A stretch of 64,000 nucleotides of DNA from Edaphobacter bradus (GCF_025685645.1 NZ_JAGSYF010000002.1:1116907-1180906), one strand, 5' to 3'. Positions 32,291 to 41,639 are shown, counted from the first letter of the stretch. Numbers and translations: made by a program. The notes: generated from the sequence alone by a model not told the origin.

Positions 32291-33304
32291 GTGGGTCCGA
32301 CACCGGATCACATCATGCAGACAGGTCTCGCGTTCTGGGAGTCGAAGACTTTGCTGAGCGCGGTGGAGATGGGCGTGTTTACGGAGCTGGCCGAGGGGCC
32401 GGAGAAGTTTGAGAGGCTGGCGAGGCGGCTGGGGCTGCATCCACGGTCGGCGCGGGATTTTCTGGATGCGCTGGTGGCGCTGGGATTTCTGGAGCGCGTG
32501 GGCGAGACGTACTCGAACACTCCGGAGACGGACCTGTTCCTGGACCGGAGGAAGCCGAGCTACATTGGCGGGGTTCTGGAGATGGCGAACGTGCGGCTGT
32601 ACGGGTTCTGGAGCCATCTGACGGAGGCGTTGAGGACGGGGCAGCAGCAGAATGAGTCGAAGAATGGAGCGAATGCTTCGCCGTTCGAGGCACTGTATGC
32701 CGATCCGGCGAGGCTGAGGGGATTCTTGAGGGCGATGACGGGGATAAGCCGTGGAGCGAATATGGCGATCGCCGCGAAGGTTCCGTGGGCGAAGTACAAG
32801 ACGTTTGCTGACATGGGCGCGGCGCAGGGAGATCTGGCGACGCAGATTGTGCTGAAGAATCCGCACCTGAAGGGCATCGGGTTCGATCTTGCCGAGTGCG
32901 GGCCGATCTTTGAGGAGTACGTCGAGGAGAATGGGGTGAGCGACCGGGTGCGGTTTCAGCCGGGGTCGTTCTTTACGGATGCGATGCCGCAGGTGGATGT
33001 GATCACGATGGGTCACATTCTGCACGACTGGGATCTTGGGCAGAAGAAGATGCTGGTGAAGAAGGCGTTCGATGCGCTGAATCCGGGAGGCTCGCTGGTG
33101 GTGTATGACGCGATCATCGACGACGACCGGAGGAAGAATGCGTTTGGGCTGATGATGAGCCTGAACATGCTGATCGAAACTGCGGGAGGGTTCGATTACA
33201 CGGGCGCGGAGTGCATTGGATGGATGAAGGAGGCCGGGTTCAGCGAGGCGTACGTGGAGCACCTCATGGGGCCGGACTCGATGGTTGTGGGGGTGAAGGC
33301 TTGA
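32291..33304 (+). CDS. SAM-dependent O-methyltransferase (acetylserotonin/hydroxyneurosporene type)
   Basis: 337 residues from a GTG at 32291 preceded by AGGAGGGA. The N-terminal winged-helix dimerisation domain ([62 protein letters not shown]) leads to the methyltransferase fold: [29 protein letters not shown] binds SAM (GxxxG), [39 protein letters not shown] carries the catalytic His in HDW. Such enzymes methylate hydroxyl groups of aromatic or polyketide substrates. No biosynthetic cluster surrounds it, so the substrate is open. Confidence 0.9.
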   Translation: MGPTPDHIMQTGLAFWESKTLLSAVEMGVFTELAEGPEKFERLARRLGLHPRSARDFLDALVALGFLERVGETYSNTPETDLFLDRRKPSYIGGVLEMANVRLYGFWSHLTEALRTGQQQNESKNGANASPFEALYADPARLRGFLRAMTGISRGANMAIAAKVPWAKYKTFADMGAAQGDLATQIVLKNPHLKGIGFDLAECGPIFEEYVEENGVSDRVRFQPGSFFTDAMPQVDVITMGHILHDWDLGQKKMLVKKAFDALNPGGSLVVYDAIIDDDRRKNAFGLMMSLNMLIETAGGFDYTGAECIGWMKEAGFSEAYVEHLMGPDSMVVGVKA

Positions 33305-33353
33305 GGGGTTGAGGTTCGCGTCGGACTCTCGTACATCCAGATGGCTCAGGATT

Positions 33354-34010
33354 TCAGCGGGCCAGCCATCGTAAGAGGAGAGTTGCGGCGAGGGCGCCTG
33401 TGAGTTGGGCTGCGATGAAGGGTGCGACGTCGACGGGGCGTATTCCGGCGAGGGTGTTGGTGAGGGCGCGGGCGAGGGTGACGGCGGGGTTGGCGAAGGA
33501 TGTCGAGGATGTGAACCAGTAGGCTGCGGTGATGTAGGCTCCTACTGCGAACGGGATGGCGGAGGGGCGTTGGCGGGCGCATCCCCAGATGACGGCGAGC
33601 AGGCCGAAGGTGGCGATGAACTCGCTGATGAGTTGCGCGGGGCCACTTCTTGCGTGGGTGGAGGCGGCGAAGAGCGGGAGGCCGAACATCAGGTGTGCGA
33701 TGGCGACTCCGGCGACGGCTCCTGTGAGCTGGGCGAGGAGGTAGGCGGGAGCTTCGCGCCATGCGATGCCGCCCTGCCAGGCATCCGCCAGCGTTACTGC
33801 TGGATTGAGATGTGCGCCGGAGATGGGGCCGAAGGTGAGGATGATGGCGACCAGGGCCGTGCCGGTTGCGATCGAGTTTGCCAGAAGTGCGATGGCTACG
33901 TTGCCTGCGGCGAGGCGGTCACCCATGATGCCGGAGCCGACGACGGCGGCGAGGAGAAAGAGTGTTCCGATAAATTCGGCAGCGACGCGCCGCAGTAAGT
34001 CAGGCTTCAT
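33354..34010 (-). CDS. aquaporin/MIP family channel in the arsenic operon
   Basis: 218 residues with six membrane helices and both pore loops: SGAHLNPAVTLADA (about residue 65) and FANPAVTLARAL (about residue 173), the two NPA boxes. Its start overlaps the arsC stop by four bases (ATGA). In some bacteria an aquaglyceroporin, AqpS, replaces the ArsB pump by letting arsenite made by ArsC leave the cell by diffusion; this gene order fits that model. GC is high and typical of the surroundings. Confidence 0.9.
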   Translation of the reverse strand: MKPDLLRRVAAEFIGTLFLLAAVVGSGIMGDRLAAGNVAIALLANSIATGTALVAIILTFGPISGAHLNPAVTLADAWQGGIAWREAPAYLLAQLTGAVAGVAIAHLMFGLPLFAASTHARSGPAQLISEFIATFGLLAVIWGCARQRPSAIPFAVGAYITAAYWFTSSTSFANPAVTLARALTNTLAGIRPVDVAPFIAAQLTGALAATLLLRWLAR

Positions 34011-34510
34011 TGGCGGCCGATTTGGTCGATCTCTCTCTGGATCGCCATGTCTTCGAGGGTCGATAGGGGAAGAGAGAGGAAGAGACTGATGCGGCGGTCG
34101 AGGTGGGTGAAGGCGTCGTGAAAGGCGCGCTCGATCTCTTCGGGGGTGCCTTTGACGGCGGCGGGATCGGCGACTCCCCAGTGAGCGGTCATGGGGTGTC
34201 CGGGCCAGATGGGGCAGACCTCGTGGGCGGCGTTGTCGCAGACGGTGAAGACGAAGTTGATCTGCGGCGCGCCGGGTGCGGCGAACTCATCCCATGATTT
34301 GCTGCGAAAGCCGGTGGTAGGGATTCCCGCGAGTTCGAGCTGGTGGAGGGCTTCGGGGCGCACGGTTCCTGAGGGATGGCTGCCTGCGCTGTAGGCGGTG
34401 AAAGCTCCTTTGGCGCGATGGTTGAGGATGCCTTCGGACATGATGGAGCGCGCCGAGTTGCCGGTGCAGAGGAAGAGGATGTTGTAGTGTTGCGGCGTGG
34501 GTATTGGCAT
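34007..34510 (-). CDS. arsC: arsenate reductase ArsC (low-molecular-weight phosphatase type)
   Basis: 167 residues. The catalytic P-loop NILFLCTGNSARSIMSEGIL (Cys-x5-Arg, with Cys near residue 15) identifies the LMW-PTPase-like arsenate reductases, and NFVFTVCDNAAHEVCPIWPGHPMTAHWGVADPAAV carries the further redox Cys pair and Asp. It reduces arsenate to arsenite in the cytoplasm with thioredoxin-type electrons. The gene lies 45 bp after arsM and overlaps the aquaporin gene, so arsM-arsC-aqp is one transcript. Confidence 0.93.
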   Translation of the reverse strand: MPIPTPQHYNILFLCTGNSARSIMSEGILNHRAKGAFTAYSAGSHPSGTVRPEALHQLELAGIPTTGFRSKSWDEFAAPGAPQINFVFTVCDNAAHEVCPIWPGHPMTAHWGVADPAAVKGTPEEIERAFHDAFTHLDRRISLFLSLPLSTLEDMAIQREIDQIGRQ

Positions 34511-34555
34511 AAGACGAACGCAAAGTACGCGAAGTTATGCGCTAAGGGCGCGGGT

Positions 34556-35422
34556 TTATGGGAGGGACGGTGGAGTGCTGGCGCAGCAGGCTGGGCCGTT
34601 AATTGTGCCGCAGCAGGATTGTTGAGGCTTGGTGGCGCGGACGAATGCGCTGACGAATTTGCCTTCGACCTGTGGGGCGATCTCGTCTACGTTGATTCCG
34701 GCTTCGGTGAGGAAGTGGCGGGCGTCCTCGATGTTGTAGGTGCGGGTGATCTCGAGGTCGATGTTTTCGAAGCAGGCGGACTGAAGTTTGGCGCGGTACT
34801 CCTGCTCTTCGAGCGCACCGGCGATGCAGCCTACCCAGAGGAGCATGCTTTTGCGGACGGACTCGGGGACTTCGCCGCGAACGACGACGTCGGAGACGGC
34901 GAAGCGTCCGCCGGGACGCAGGACGCGGAAGGCCTCGCGAAGGACGCGGTCTTTGTTGGTGGAGAGGTTGATGACGCAGTTGGAGATGATGACGTCGACG
35001 GAGTTGTCGGGGAGGGGAATGTTCTCGATCTCTCCTTTGAGAAATTCGACGTTGGCGACGCCTGCCTGCCGCTGGTTTTCGCGGGCGAGGGTGAGCATCT
35101 CGTCGGTCATGTCGAGGCCGTAGGCCTTGCCGGTGGGGCCTACGCGTTTGGCGGAGAGAAGGACGTCGATTCCGCCTCCGGAGCCGAGATCGAGCACGGT
35201 CTCGCCGGGCTTGAGGTCGATGAGGGCAGTTGGGTTGCCGCAGCCGAGGGAGGCGAGAACGGCCTTTTCGGGGAGGGTGCCCTGCTCTGAGCTGCTGTAC
35301 AGGTCTTTGGTGATGGGGTCGCAGCAGCGGAGCGCGGGGTCGCAGCAGGCCTGCGATCCTGTGGTGGTGACGCTTTGGGCGATGGAGCCGTATTTTTCGC
35401 GAATGGCGGATTGGGTGTCCAT
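34556..35422 (-). CDS. arsM: arsenite methyltransferase ArsM
   Basis: 288 residues. SAM-binding fold: [52 protein letters not shown]. Conserved arsenic-binding Cys are in [16 protein letters not shown] and [10 protein letters not shown]; the N-terminus ([14 protein letters not shown]) and the C-terminus ([16 protein letters not shown]) add more Cys pairs. It methylates As(III) to volatile and less harmful or transported methylarsenicals. Divergent from arsR with 76 bp between the starts, so shared regulation is expected. Confidence 0.95.
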   Translation of the reverse strand: MDTQSAIREKYGSIAQSVTTTGSQACCDPALRCCDPITKDLYSSSEQGTLPEKAVLASLGCGNPTALIDLKPGETVLDLGSGGGIDVLLSAKRVGPTGKAYGLDMTDEMLTLARENQRQAGVANVEFLKGEIENIPLPDNSVDVIISNCVINLSTNKDRVLREAFRVLRPGGRFAVSDVVVRGEVPESVRKSMLLWVGCIAGALEEQEYRAKLQSACFENIDLEITRTYNIEDARHFLTEAGINVDEIAPQVEGKFVSAFVRATKPQQSCCGTINGPACCASTPPSLP

Positions 35423-35435
35423 GGTTTCGCGTCCT

Positions 35436-35492
35436 CGTATACGTTAAGGCAAATGTATTCCGACGTGATATATCTGTCAAGGCGTATATAAT
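35436..35492. promoter_or_regulatory. arsR-arsM shared control region with close -10
   Basis: CGTATACG palindrome at 35436-35443, two direct GTYAAGGC words at 35443-35450 and 35476-35483, and TATAAT at 35487-35492, six bases before the arsR ATG at 35499. A start of transcription six or seven bases past that -10 would coincide with the A of the ATG, so arsR mRNA may be leaderless. The -35 for this promoter is weak, as in many repressed promoters. Confidence 0.5.
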
Positions 35493-35498
35493 TTCGGC

Positions 35499-35903
35499 AT
35501 GAGCCGCCGTGCTAAACCTTTTGACCTGGTTCGCCTGTTTGCAGCACTTGCCGACCCGACACGCCTCAGGTTGTTGAACCTGATGCGGGGGCGCGAGGTG
35601 TGCGTGTGCTACTTCGTCGAGATATTGGAGCAGAGTCAACCGAAGATCTCGCGGCATCTCGCTTACCTGCGGAGAGCTGGGATTGTGAATGCACGACGAG
35701 ATGGGAAGTGGATGCACTACAGGATGGTGCGGCCGGGGGATGTGGCTGCGGCGTCGATTCTCGACGCAGTACTGGCCTCGCTGGAGCAAGAGGCTGTGAT
35801 GCAGGGCGATGAGGCCCGGTTGAGCCGCGCTTGCTGCCAGCCGGCGAGGTTCGTTGCGCTTGAAGGGGCTCCTTTGCCGGTGCAGGTGGGGACGGTTTCC
35901 TGA
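35499..35903 (+). CDS. arsR: ArsR family metalloregulator
   Basis: 134 residues. Winged-helix FAALADPTRLRLLNLMRGREVCVCYFVEILEQSQPKISRHLAYLRRAGIVNARRDGKWMHYRM. The CVC motif in helix 3 (about residue 35) is the classic As(III) site (ELCVCDL in other ArsR), and a C-terminal SRACCQP adds a further Cys pair like the third ligand of AfArsR-type proteins. It represses arsM-arsC-aqp and itself; arsenite releases it. No ribosome-binding site precedes the ATG, consistent with the -10 lying six bases upstream. Confidence 0.95.
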   Translation: MSRRAKPFDLVRLFAALADPTRLRLLNLMRGREVCVCYFVEILEQSQPKISRHLAYLRRAGIVNARRDGKWMHYRMVRPGDVAAASILDAVLASLEQEAVMQGDEARLSRACCQPARFVALEGAPLPVQVGTVS

Positions 35904-35951
35904 GGGGCGATCCTATCTGCGGGCTACAATGGGTGCGATTAGAGAGCGATT

Positions 35952-36254
35952 ATGCCGCACCGATTAGCCGTCGTTCCGGTCTGGATCATTCTTGGCATAG
36001 TTCTGTCCCTCGTGGTGATCTCGCTTGTTCTGCTCCTGGCTCCGAAGGGGCAAAGGCCGCCGGATGAGGCGTGGAATGGCTTGTTTTATTCCAATCGCGA
36101 CGATCCGGCGCTTCTGGTGCCGAAGCGTTTTGGTATTGGATACACGCTGAACTTCGGCCATCCGTGGTCGTGGGCTGTGCTTGCCGTGATTGCTCTTGGA
36201 GCGGCGCTTCCGTTTGTTTTGACCGCGGTATTTATGCGTCATCTGCCCAGGTAG
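35952..36254 (+). CDS. small membrane protein, DUF5808-like
   Basis: 100 residues with helices at about 8-30 and 72-94. The central DEAWNGLFYSNRDDPALLVPKRFGIGYTLNFGHPWSW block is the DUF5808 motif (W.G.FY.N.DDP.L.VPKR.GIG.TLNF), a small domain found in bacterial membrane proteins, often fused to or near DUF1648 proteins. Function is unknown. It begins 48 bp after arsR on the same strand and might be read through from it. Confidence 0.85.
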   Translation: MPHRLAVVPVWIILGIVLSLVVISLVLLLAPKGQRPPDEAWNGLFYSNRDDPALLVPKRFGIGYTLNFGHPWSWAVLAVIALGAALPFVLTAVFMRHLPR

Positions 36255-36356
36255 AGTCCGGCTCAGCGGAGGACCGCAGAGCCGAACTCCCGCCTTTCAA
36301 CTTGACGGCAATTTCTCTCGTTGCTCCTGGTTATTCGGACAGGTTATTCGGACTGG

Positions 36357-37415
36357 TTATTCGGATTTGAGTGAAGCCATGTCGATGGAGAAGCGGTATT
36401 TGACGTCGGCCTTCACGAGCCTGTCGTAAGCTTCGTTGACCTTCTGGATAGGGATGATTTCTACGTCGGCGGTGATGTTGTGCTTGCCGCAGAAGTCGAG
36501 CATCTCCTGGGTTTCAGCGATGCCGCCGATGGGCGAGCCGGAGAGACTGCGGCGGCCGAAGAGCAGGCTGAAGGCGGGGATGGAGAGTGGCTTTTCGGGC
36601 GCGCCGACGAGGGTGAGGTTTCCGTCGCGGCGAAGAAGGTTGAGGTAGGCGCTGATGTCGTGGTCGGCAGAGACGCAATCGAGGATGAAGTCAAAGCTGC
36701 CTGCGTGTTTTGCCATCTCGTTTGCGTTTGTCGAGATGACGACCTCGTTGGCACAGAGCCGGAAAGCGTCGTCTTTCTTGTTGGGCGAGGTGGTGAAGAG
36801 GACGACGTGGGCTCCGAGAGCGTGAGCGAATTTGACGCCCATGTGGCCGAGTCCGCCGAGTCCGACGATGCCGACCTTTTTGCCCTTGGTGACTCCCCAG
36901 TGGCGGAGGGGCGAGTAGGTGGTGATTCCGGCGCAGAGGAGAGGCGCGGTTCCGGCGAGCGGGAGGTTCGAGGGGACTTTGAGGACGAAGCGCTCGGTGA
37001 CGACGATCGAGTCAGAGTAGCCGCCGTAGGTGACGCCTCCGGTGTGCTTGTCGGGGAAGTTGTAGGTGAGGGTCATGTGGGGGCAGAACTGCTCGAGGCC
37101 TTGTTTGCACTCGGGGCAGGTTCCGTCGGAGTCGACCATGCAGCCCACGGCGGCGAGGTCGCCGGGTTTGAATTTGGTAACGGCTGAGCCGACTTTGGTG
37201 ACGCGGCCGACGATCTCGTGGCCGGGGACGCAGGGATAGACGGTGGGGAGAGCGCCGCTCCACTCGTTGCGGGCCTGGTGGAGGTCGGAGTGACAGATTC
37301 CACAGAAGAGGATTTCGATCTGGACGTCGTTCTCGGTTGGATCGCGCCGCGCGATCGTAGTGGATGCAAGCGGCGAAGTCGAACTGGCGGCGGAGTAGGC
37401 TTTGGCGTTGTACAT
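36357..37415 (-). CDS. zinc NAD(P)-dependent alcohol dehydrogenase (YahK/CAD type)
   Basis: 352 residues. Catalytic zinc ligands lie in ILFCGICHSDLHQARNEW (Cys) and VPGHEIVGRV (His and Glu); the structural zinc lobe is AVGCMVDSDGTCPECKQGLEQFC. The nucleotide loop reads KVGIVGLGGLGHMGVKFAHALG. The sequence resembles cinnamyl-alcohol dehydrogenase-like YahK enzymes, which use NADPH to reduce aldehydes and so protect against them. It is convergent with the DUF5808 gene and has no operon partner. Confidence 0.93.
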   Translation of the reverse strand: MYNAKAYSAASSTSPLASTTIARRDPTENDVQIEILFCGICHSDLHQARNEWSGALPTVYPCVPGHEIVGRVTKVGSAVTKFKPGDLAAVGCMVDSDGTCPECKQGLEQFCPHMTLTYNFPDKHTGGVTYGGYSDSIVVTERFVLKVPSNLPLAGTAPLLCAGITTYSPLRHWGVTKGKKVGIVGLGGLGHMGVKFAHALGAHVVLFTTSPNKKDDAFRLCANEVVISTNANEMAKHAGSFDFILDCVSADHDISAYLNLLRRDGNLTLVGAPEKPLSIPAFSLLFGRRSLSGSPIGGIAETQEMLDFCGKHNITADVEIIPIQKVNEAYDRLVKADVKYRFSIDMASLKSE

Positions 37416-37514
37416 GCCTCACTTTAGATGCTGGAGGCTGGGGAGGATGTGCAAAAGCTGTGACGCGATTGGGATGAGGGGCAATCCCCCGATCGCGGAA
37501 AAGCGAAATACCGG

Positions 37515-37588
37515 GATTCTTCGCTTCGCTCAGGATGACAAGCTAACGATTCTTCCCCTTCGGCTGCGCTCAGGGTCAGAATGACAAG
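37515..37588. repeat. paired GATTCTTC...GATGACAAG intergenic repeat
   Basis: GATTCTTCGCTTCGCTCAGG with ATGACAAG (37515-37542) and GATTCTTCCCCTTCGGCTGC...AATGACAAG (37548-37588) are two diverged copies of one word. The same general motif is frequent between genes in many bacteria; I cannot assign function. Confidence 0.6.
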
Positions 37589-37597
37589 CAGAGGGGC

Positions 37598-38869
37598 TTA
37601 CTCGTATTTGAGGGTCTGGACGGGGTCGAGGCGGGCGGCACGGTTGGCGGGGAGGGTTCCGAAGAGGACTCCTACGAGGACTGAGGTTCCGAGGGCGATC
37701 ACCGCGGACCAGGGAGAGACGGGAATCTTGAAGGGCGTGAGGAAGCTGATGGAGAGCGGGATGGCGAGGCCGAGGACGGTTCCGACGAAGCCTCCGCAGA
37801 GGGAGAGGAAGACGGCTTCGGTGAGGAACTGAAGGCGGATCTCGCGGCTGGTGGCTCCGATGGCCTTGCGGATTCCGATCTCGCGGATGCGGGCCGCGAC
37901 GTTGGCGAGCATGCTGTTCATGATGCCGACTCCGCTGACGATGAGCGTGATGGCGGCGGCCAGCGTGAGGACGATGGTGAGCATGTTGGCGATCTTGTCC
38001 ATGACGCCGAGGACCTGGGTGAGGTTAAAGGCAGTGTAGACGGAGGTCGCGCGGTGGCGGCTCTTGATGATGTCGAGGACCTCGTGCGAGGCAGGAAGGA
38101 CGAGGCTCGAGTCCTTCATGGTGAAGAAGATCTGCTTCACGGTGTTGGTTCCGGTGAAGTAGCGGGCGACCTCGTAGGGGATGAGGATGGTCTGGTCGCT
38201 GATCTCGGAGGTACCAAAGGTTTCGACGCTCTCTTTGAAGACTCCGATGATGACGAAGGGAATGCCGTGGATGCTGACGGAGCGTCCGACGGCGGCTTTC
38301 GGGCTTCCATAGAGCTCGTTGGCGAAGGAGGCGACGATGACGGCGACCTTGGTGTGGGAGCGGGCGTCCTGGTCGTCGAAGAATCGGCCGCCGAGGACGA
38401 CAAGATTGCGGACCTCCTTATATTGTGGAGAGACGCCGAGGATCATGGTCTCCTTGACGACGCCGCCGCCGATGCTGACGCGGTCGTGGTCCTCGAGCAT
38501 GGGCGAGGAGGCGATGATTCCAGGAACCTGGTCGACGACGGCCTGCATGTCGTCGCGGGTCATGAAGTCGGGTGTGGTGGTGTTGTCGGGCCCGACCACG
38601 CTGCCGCCGTTGTACTGCATCTCGATCATGTTGGGGCCGATGGAGGAGATGAGGTTGTGGGCGTACTGCTTGCCGGTGAGGCCGAGGGTGACGACGAGGA
38701 TGATAGAGGCCGAGCCGATGATCATGCCGAGCATGGTGAGCAGGAAGCGAACCTTGCTGGCGCGGAAGCTATCGATGGCCAGGAGCACGATCTCGCTGAA
38801 CATCATGGTGGAGCGCGCGCTGGCGAGCGTGCGTTCGAAGGAGGTCGGTCTGGAGAGCGTGAGTGCCAT
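37598..38869 (-). CDS. orphan ABC transporter permease, MacB/FtsX type
   Basis: 423 residues. Helix 1 (VRFLLTMLGMIIGSASIILVVTLGL, about 40-65), a large MacB periplasmic domain (about 70-275), then three C-terminal helices containing ATSREIRLQFLTEAVFLSLCGGFVGTVLGL and end motif PANRAARLDPVQTLKYE, typical FtsX domain. No ATPase gene is adjacent. Acidobacteriota carry many such lone MacB-like permeases. It could pair with an ATPase encoded elsewhere for export of lipids, peptides or drugs. Confidence 0.9.
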   Translation of the reverse strand: MALTLSRPTSFERTLASARSTMMFSEIVLLAIDSFRASKVRFLLTMLGMIIGSASIILVVTLGLTGKQYAHNLISSIGPNMIEMQYNGGSVVGPDNTTTPDFMTRDDMQAVVDQVPGIIASSPMLEDHDRVSIGGGVVKETMILGVSPQYKEVRNLVVLGGRFFDDQDARSHTKVAVIVASFANELYGSPKAAVGRSVSIHGIPFVIIGVFKESVETFGTSEISDQTILIPYEVARYFTGTNTVKQIFFTMKDSSLVLPASHEVLDIIKSRHRATSVYTAFNLTQVLGVMDKIANMLTIVLTLAAAITLIVSGVGIMNSMLANVAARIREIGIRKAIGATSREIRLQFLTEAVFLSLCGGFVGTVLGLAIPLSISFLTPFKIPVSPWSAVIALGTSVLVGVLFGTLPANRAARLDPVQTLKYE

Positions 38870-39071
38870 CTCTAGCTGGATTAGACGTCTTACAGTATCG
38901 CAGCGGTGCGGGTAGAACGCCAGAAACGGAGCAATTTGAGGCGGGACGGGACCCCGTTTGGTTCAGGGGGTAACGGCAACGGCAGAGACAAACGCAAGGG
39001 CAACGGCAGCTGCGAACGCAAAGGCCGCTAAGGTAACGTCGCTGGTCCTTTAGACTTGCTCAGATCTGGTG

Positions 39072-39851
39072 CTAGGCGGTGAAGGGCAGGTGGATGGAGG
39101 CGCGGTACCGGCTGCCGGGATACCTTGTCCAGGCGACTTCCACGGGGAGTTTCTCGGCCGAGAAGACGACCCGCTGAATGGAGAGGATTGGCGAATGGCA
39201 AGGCACACCGAGGAGTTCGGCCTCTTCGCTGGAGGCTGCAATCGCCTCGATGATTTCGTCGGCCCATGCCAGACGGATGCCGTGCTGTTCGCGGATAGAG
39301 CGGTAGATGGAATTCGTCGTGAAGTCGATATCGCGCAGCCTGGGCATGCGGGAGAGCGGAAGGTGCGAGATGTCGAGGGCCACCGGCTCCTCGTCGGCGA
39401 TGCGAAGGCGGGTGAGGGACAGAATCTCCTCCTCGGGGCCTAGTTGAAGCTTTATCTGAAGCTCCGGGGTCGCGGGCAGGATGGTCCGCTCGAGGATGCG
39501 AGAGTGGGGCGTTCTGCCCTGCTGCTCGATCTCCTCGGTAAAGCCTTGAAGATGAAGGATGTTCTTCTCGAGCTTGGGGCGGCTGACGAAGGTTCCGCGT
39601 CCCCGTTCGCTGTAGGCGTGGCCGTTGAGCTTGAGGCCCTGCAAGGCCTGGCGGGCCGTCATCCGGCTGACGTCGTACTTGCGGGAGAGCTCGTCCTCGG
39701 AGGGGAGCATCGTCCCTTCCTTTAGCCGTCCCTGGGCGATGGACTTGATCAGCTCCTGCTGGATCTGGAAGTAGAGAGGCACAAAGCCCATCTTGTCCAG
39801 GGGTCTGACGTCCATCTCCGCGTGACTCGGCTTGCGTCTCTCTGGTGGCAT
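39072..39851 (-). CDS. GntR family regulator, HutC/UTRA subfamily
   Basis: 259 residues. The winged-helix domain spans PLYFQIQQELIKSIAQGRLKEGTMLPSEDELSRKYDVSRMTARQALQGLKLNGHAYSERGRGTFVSRP; the UTRA ligand domain follows from LQGFTEEIEQQGRTPHSRILE through VALDISHLPLSRMP to the end. HutC-type regulators bind sugar phosphates, amino sugars or similar. The gene is 120 bp downstream of a DHA2 drug exporter gene on the same strand, a loose link only. A repeat of GGCAACGGCA words occupies part of 38960-39035. Confidence 0.92.
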   Translation of the reverse strand: MPPERRKPSHAEMDVRPLDKMGFVPLYFQIQQELIKSIAQGRLKEGTMLPSEDELSRKYDVSRMTARQALQGLKLNGHAYSERGRGTFVSRPKLEKNILHLQGFTEEIEQQGRTPHSRILERTILPATPELQIKLQLGPEEEILSLTRLRIADEEPVALDISHLPLSRMPRLRDIDFTTNSIYRSIREQHGIRLAWADEIIEAIAASSEEAELLGVPCHSPILSIQRVVFSAEKLPVEVAWTRYPGSRYRASIHLPFTA

Positions 39852-39971
39852 ATCCCGGTTCTCTCTGTGGCGGTAGACACCATATTCGCATGCAACGCAA
39901 ATGTTGCACAGCCCAGAGTAAAGCCCGCCCAGGTATTTGCCTAAGTGAGGTCTTACAAGCGGTAATTGTTT

Positions 39972-41639
39972 TCAGTGCCCGGCTGAGACCTCCACGTGTT
40001 TCGGTGGGCGGGGGATGAAGAAGAGCAGCGGCAACATGCACGCGCAGAAGACCGCGAGGTATTGGATGATATCGAGATACGAGAGCATCCCCGCGTGGTG
40101 GTGCATCTGCTGGTAGATCCACGCCTGCGCCTTGTGTGAGCCCGAGCCTACGAACGGATTGCCCCCTCCGTGGCCGCCTCCGAACGTGGTCTTGAGGCTC
40201 CTCACCTGATCCACAAAGGCCGGATTGCCCGGCGTGAGGTTGCGGGTCATGTTCGTTTCATGCGCCGCCGCGCGCCGGGTCAGCAGCGTCGCCACAAAGG
40301 CTGTTCCGCACGAGCCGCCGATGTTGCGGGCAAGATTCGTCAGCCCGGAGACGTCGTTGTTCTCCGACTGCTTCACGCCGATGTACGCGATCATGTTGAT
40401 CGGAATGAAGAGGAAGGCAAGTCCCGAGGATTGGAAGACACGCAGGAAGACGAGGCGTCCATAGCTGATGTTGAGGTCCATGGTGTGCATCATGATGAGA
40501 GCGAGCGTGAGCATGGAGAAGCCGTAGGCGATCAGCTTGCGCGGGTCGACTTTGCTGGAGAGAAAGCCGACGACGGGCATCATCGCCATCATCATGAAGC
40601 CTGCAGGCGACAGGACCATGCCGGCGAGCTCAGCCGTGTAGCCGAGCAAGGTCTGGACGAACTGCGGGATCAGGATGGTGGTGCCGTACAAGGAGAAGCC
40701 CAGCACGAACATCAGCAGAAACGAGATGGAGAAGTTGCGCCGCTTGAACAGCGTGAGGTTGACGATGGGACGGTGACCGTCGCGCAGTTGCTTGAGCTCC
40801 CACCAGATCATGGTGATGAAGGCGACGATCATGGTGACGATGAAGAAGGTGATGATCTTCGAGCTGAACCAGTCGTCCTCCTGGCCCTTGTCGAGGACGA
40901 ACTCGAGCGAGCCGAAGGTGAGTCCAAGCAGTCCGAAGCCGAGCGTGTCGAGTTTGATGCCGCCCTTCTGTGCCTGCGCGACCTGCGTCTTGACCCATGG
41001 CGGATCTTCGACGATGCGCGAGGTGAGGAAGAGTGAGATCAGGCAGATCGGAACATTGAGGAAGAAGATCCAGCGCCAGTCGAAGTTGTCGGTGATGTAG
41101 CCGCCGAGTGTAGGCCCGATGGCGGGGGCGACGACGACGGCGAGGCCGTACATCGCAAAGGCCTGCCCGCGCTTGGCAGGTGGGAAAGTATCGGCGAGGA
41201 TGGCTTGTTCTGAGGGCGCGAGGCCGCCTCCGCCAATACCCTGCAGCACGCGGAAGAAGACGAGCAGCGGAAGCGAGGGGGCCAGTCCGCAGAGCGCTGA
41301 CGAGATTCCGAAGAGCGCAACGCAGATCATGTAGAACTTCTTCCGGCCGATGAAGGTGGTCATATACGCGCCGGCTGGAAGGATGATGGCGTTGGCCACC
41401 AGGTACGCCGTCAGCACCCACGTCGCCTCATCCTGCGTGGCGCCGAGCCCGCCTGCGATGTGCGGCAGCGCGACGTTGGCGATGGAGGTGTCCAGCACCT
41501 CCATGAACGTCGCAAGCGTAACCGTCATCGCAACGATCCACGGATTGACGCGGGGCCGCCACGGACGATCAACCGTGTGGGACTCGGGATGTGCGCCAGC
41601 TAGTTGCCCGCTGGGGAGCTCAAGGGTGGTCGTGGACAT
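39972..41639 (-). CDS. DHA2 family MFS multidrug exporter (EmrB-like)
   Basis: 555 residues from the ATG at 41639. Fourteen predicted helices. Motif signature MTVTLATFMEVLDTSIANVALPHIAGGLGATQDEATWVLTAYLVANAIILP is that of DHA2 drug:H+ antiporters (LDxTIVNVALP), and motif C-like AIGPTLGGYITDNFDWRWIFFLNVPI follows. EmrB partners usually sit beside an EmrA adaptor; none is next to it here. It exports toxic compounds with the proton gradient. The gene has no Shine-Dalgarno sequence near the ATG. Confidence 0.93.
   Translation of the reverse strand: MSTTTLELPSGQLAGAHPESHTVDRPWRPRVNPWIVAMTVTLATFMEVLDTSIANVALPHIAGGLGATQDEATWVLTAYLVANAIILPAGAYMTTFIGRKKFYMICVALFGISSALCGLAPSLPLLVFFRVLQGIGGGGLAPSEQAILADTFPPAKRGQAFAMYGLAVVVAPAIGPTLGGYITDNFDWRWIFFLNVPICLISLFLTSRIVEDPPWVKTQVAQAQKGGIKLDTLGFGLLGLTFGSLEFVLDKGQEDDWFSSKIITFFIVTMIVAFITMIWWELKQLRDGHRPIVNLTLFKRRNFSISFLLMFVLGFSLYGTTILIPQFVQTLLGYTAELAGMVLSPAGFMMMAMMPVVGFLSSKVDPRKLIAYGFSMLTLALIMMHTMDLNISYGRLVFLRVFQSSGLAFLFIPINMIAYIGVKQSENNDVSGLTNLARNIGGSCGTAFVATLLTRRAAAHETNMTRNLTPGNPAFVDQVRSLKTTFGGGHGGGNPFVGSGSHKAQAWIYQQMHHHAGMLSYLDIIQYLAVFCACMLPLLFFIPRPPKHVEVSAGH

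Noticed and set aside
31980..32357. 125-residue plus-strand frame before the O-methyltransferase
   Set aside because: It overlaps the methyltransferase start in another frame and lacks a ribosome-binding site.
33003..33262. Arg/His-rich minus-strand frames covering the methyltransferase
   Set aside because: Typical GC-rich antisense shadow with no start signal.
30612..33304. Defence island made of AAA ATPase and methyltransferase
   Set aside because: The genes are divergent, the methyltransferase is of the small-molecule O-methyl type, and there is no nuclease or mobile element nearby.
37490..37590. CRISPR-like spaced repeat
   Set aside because: Only two diverged copies with a five-base gap; no array structure and no cas genes in the window.
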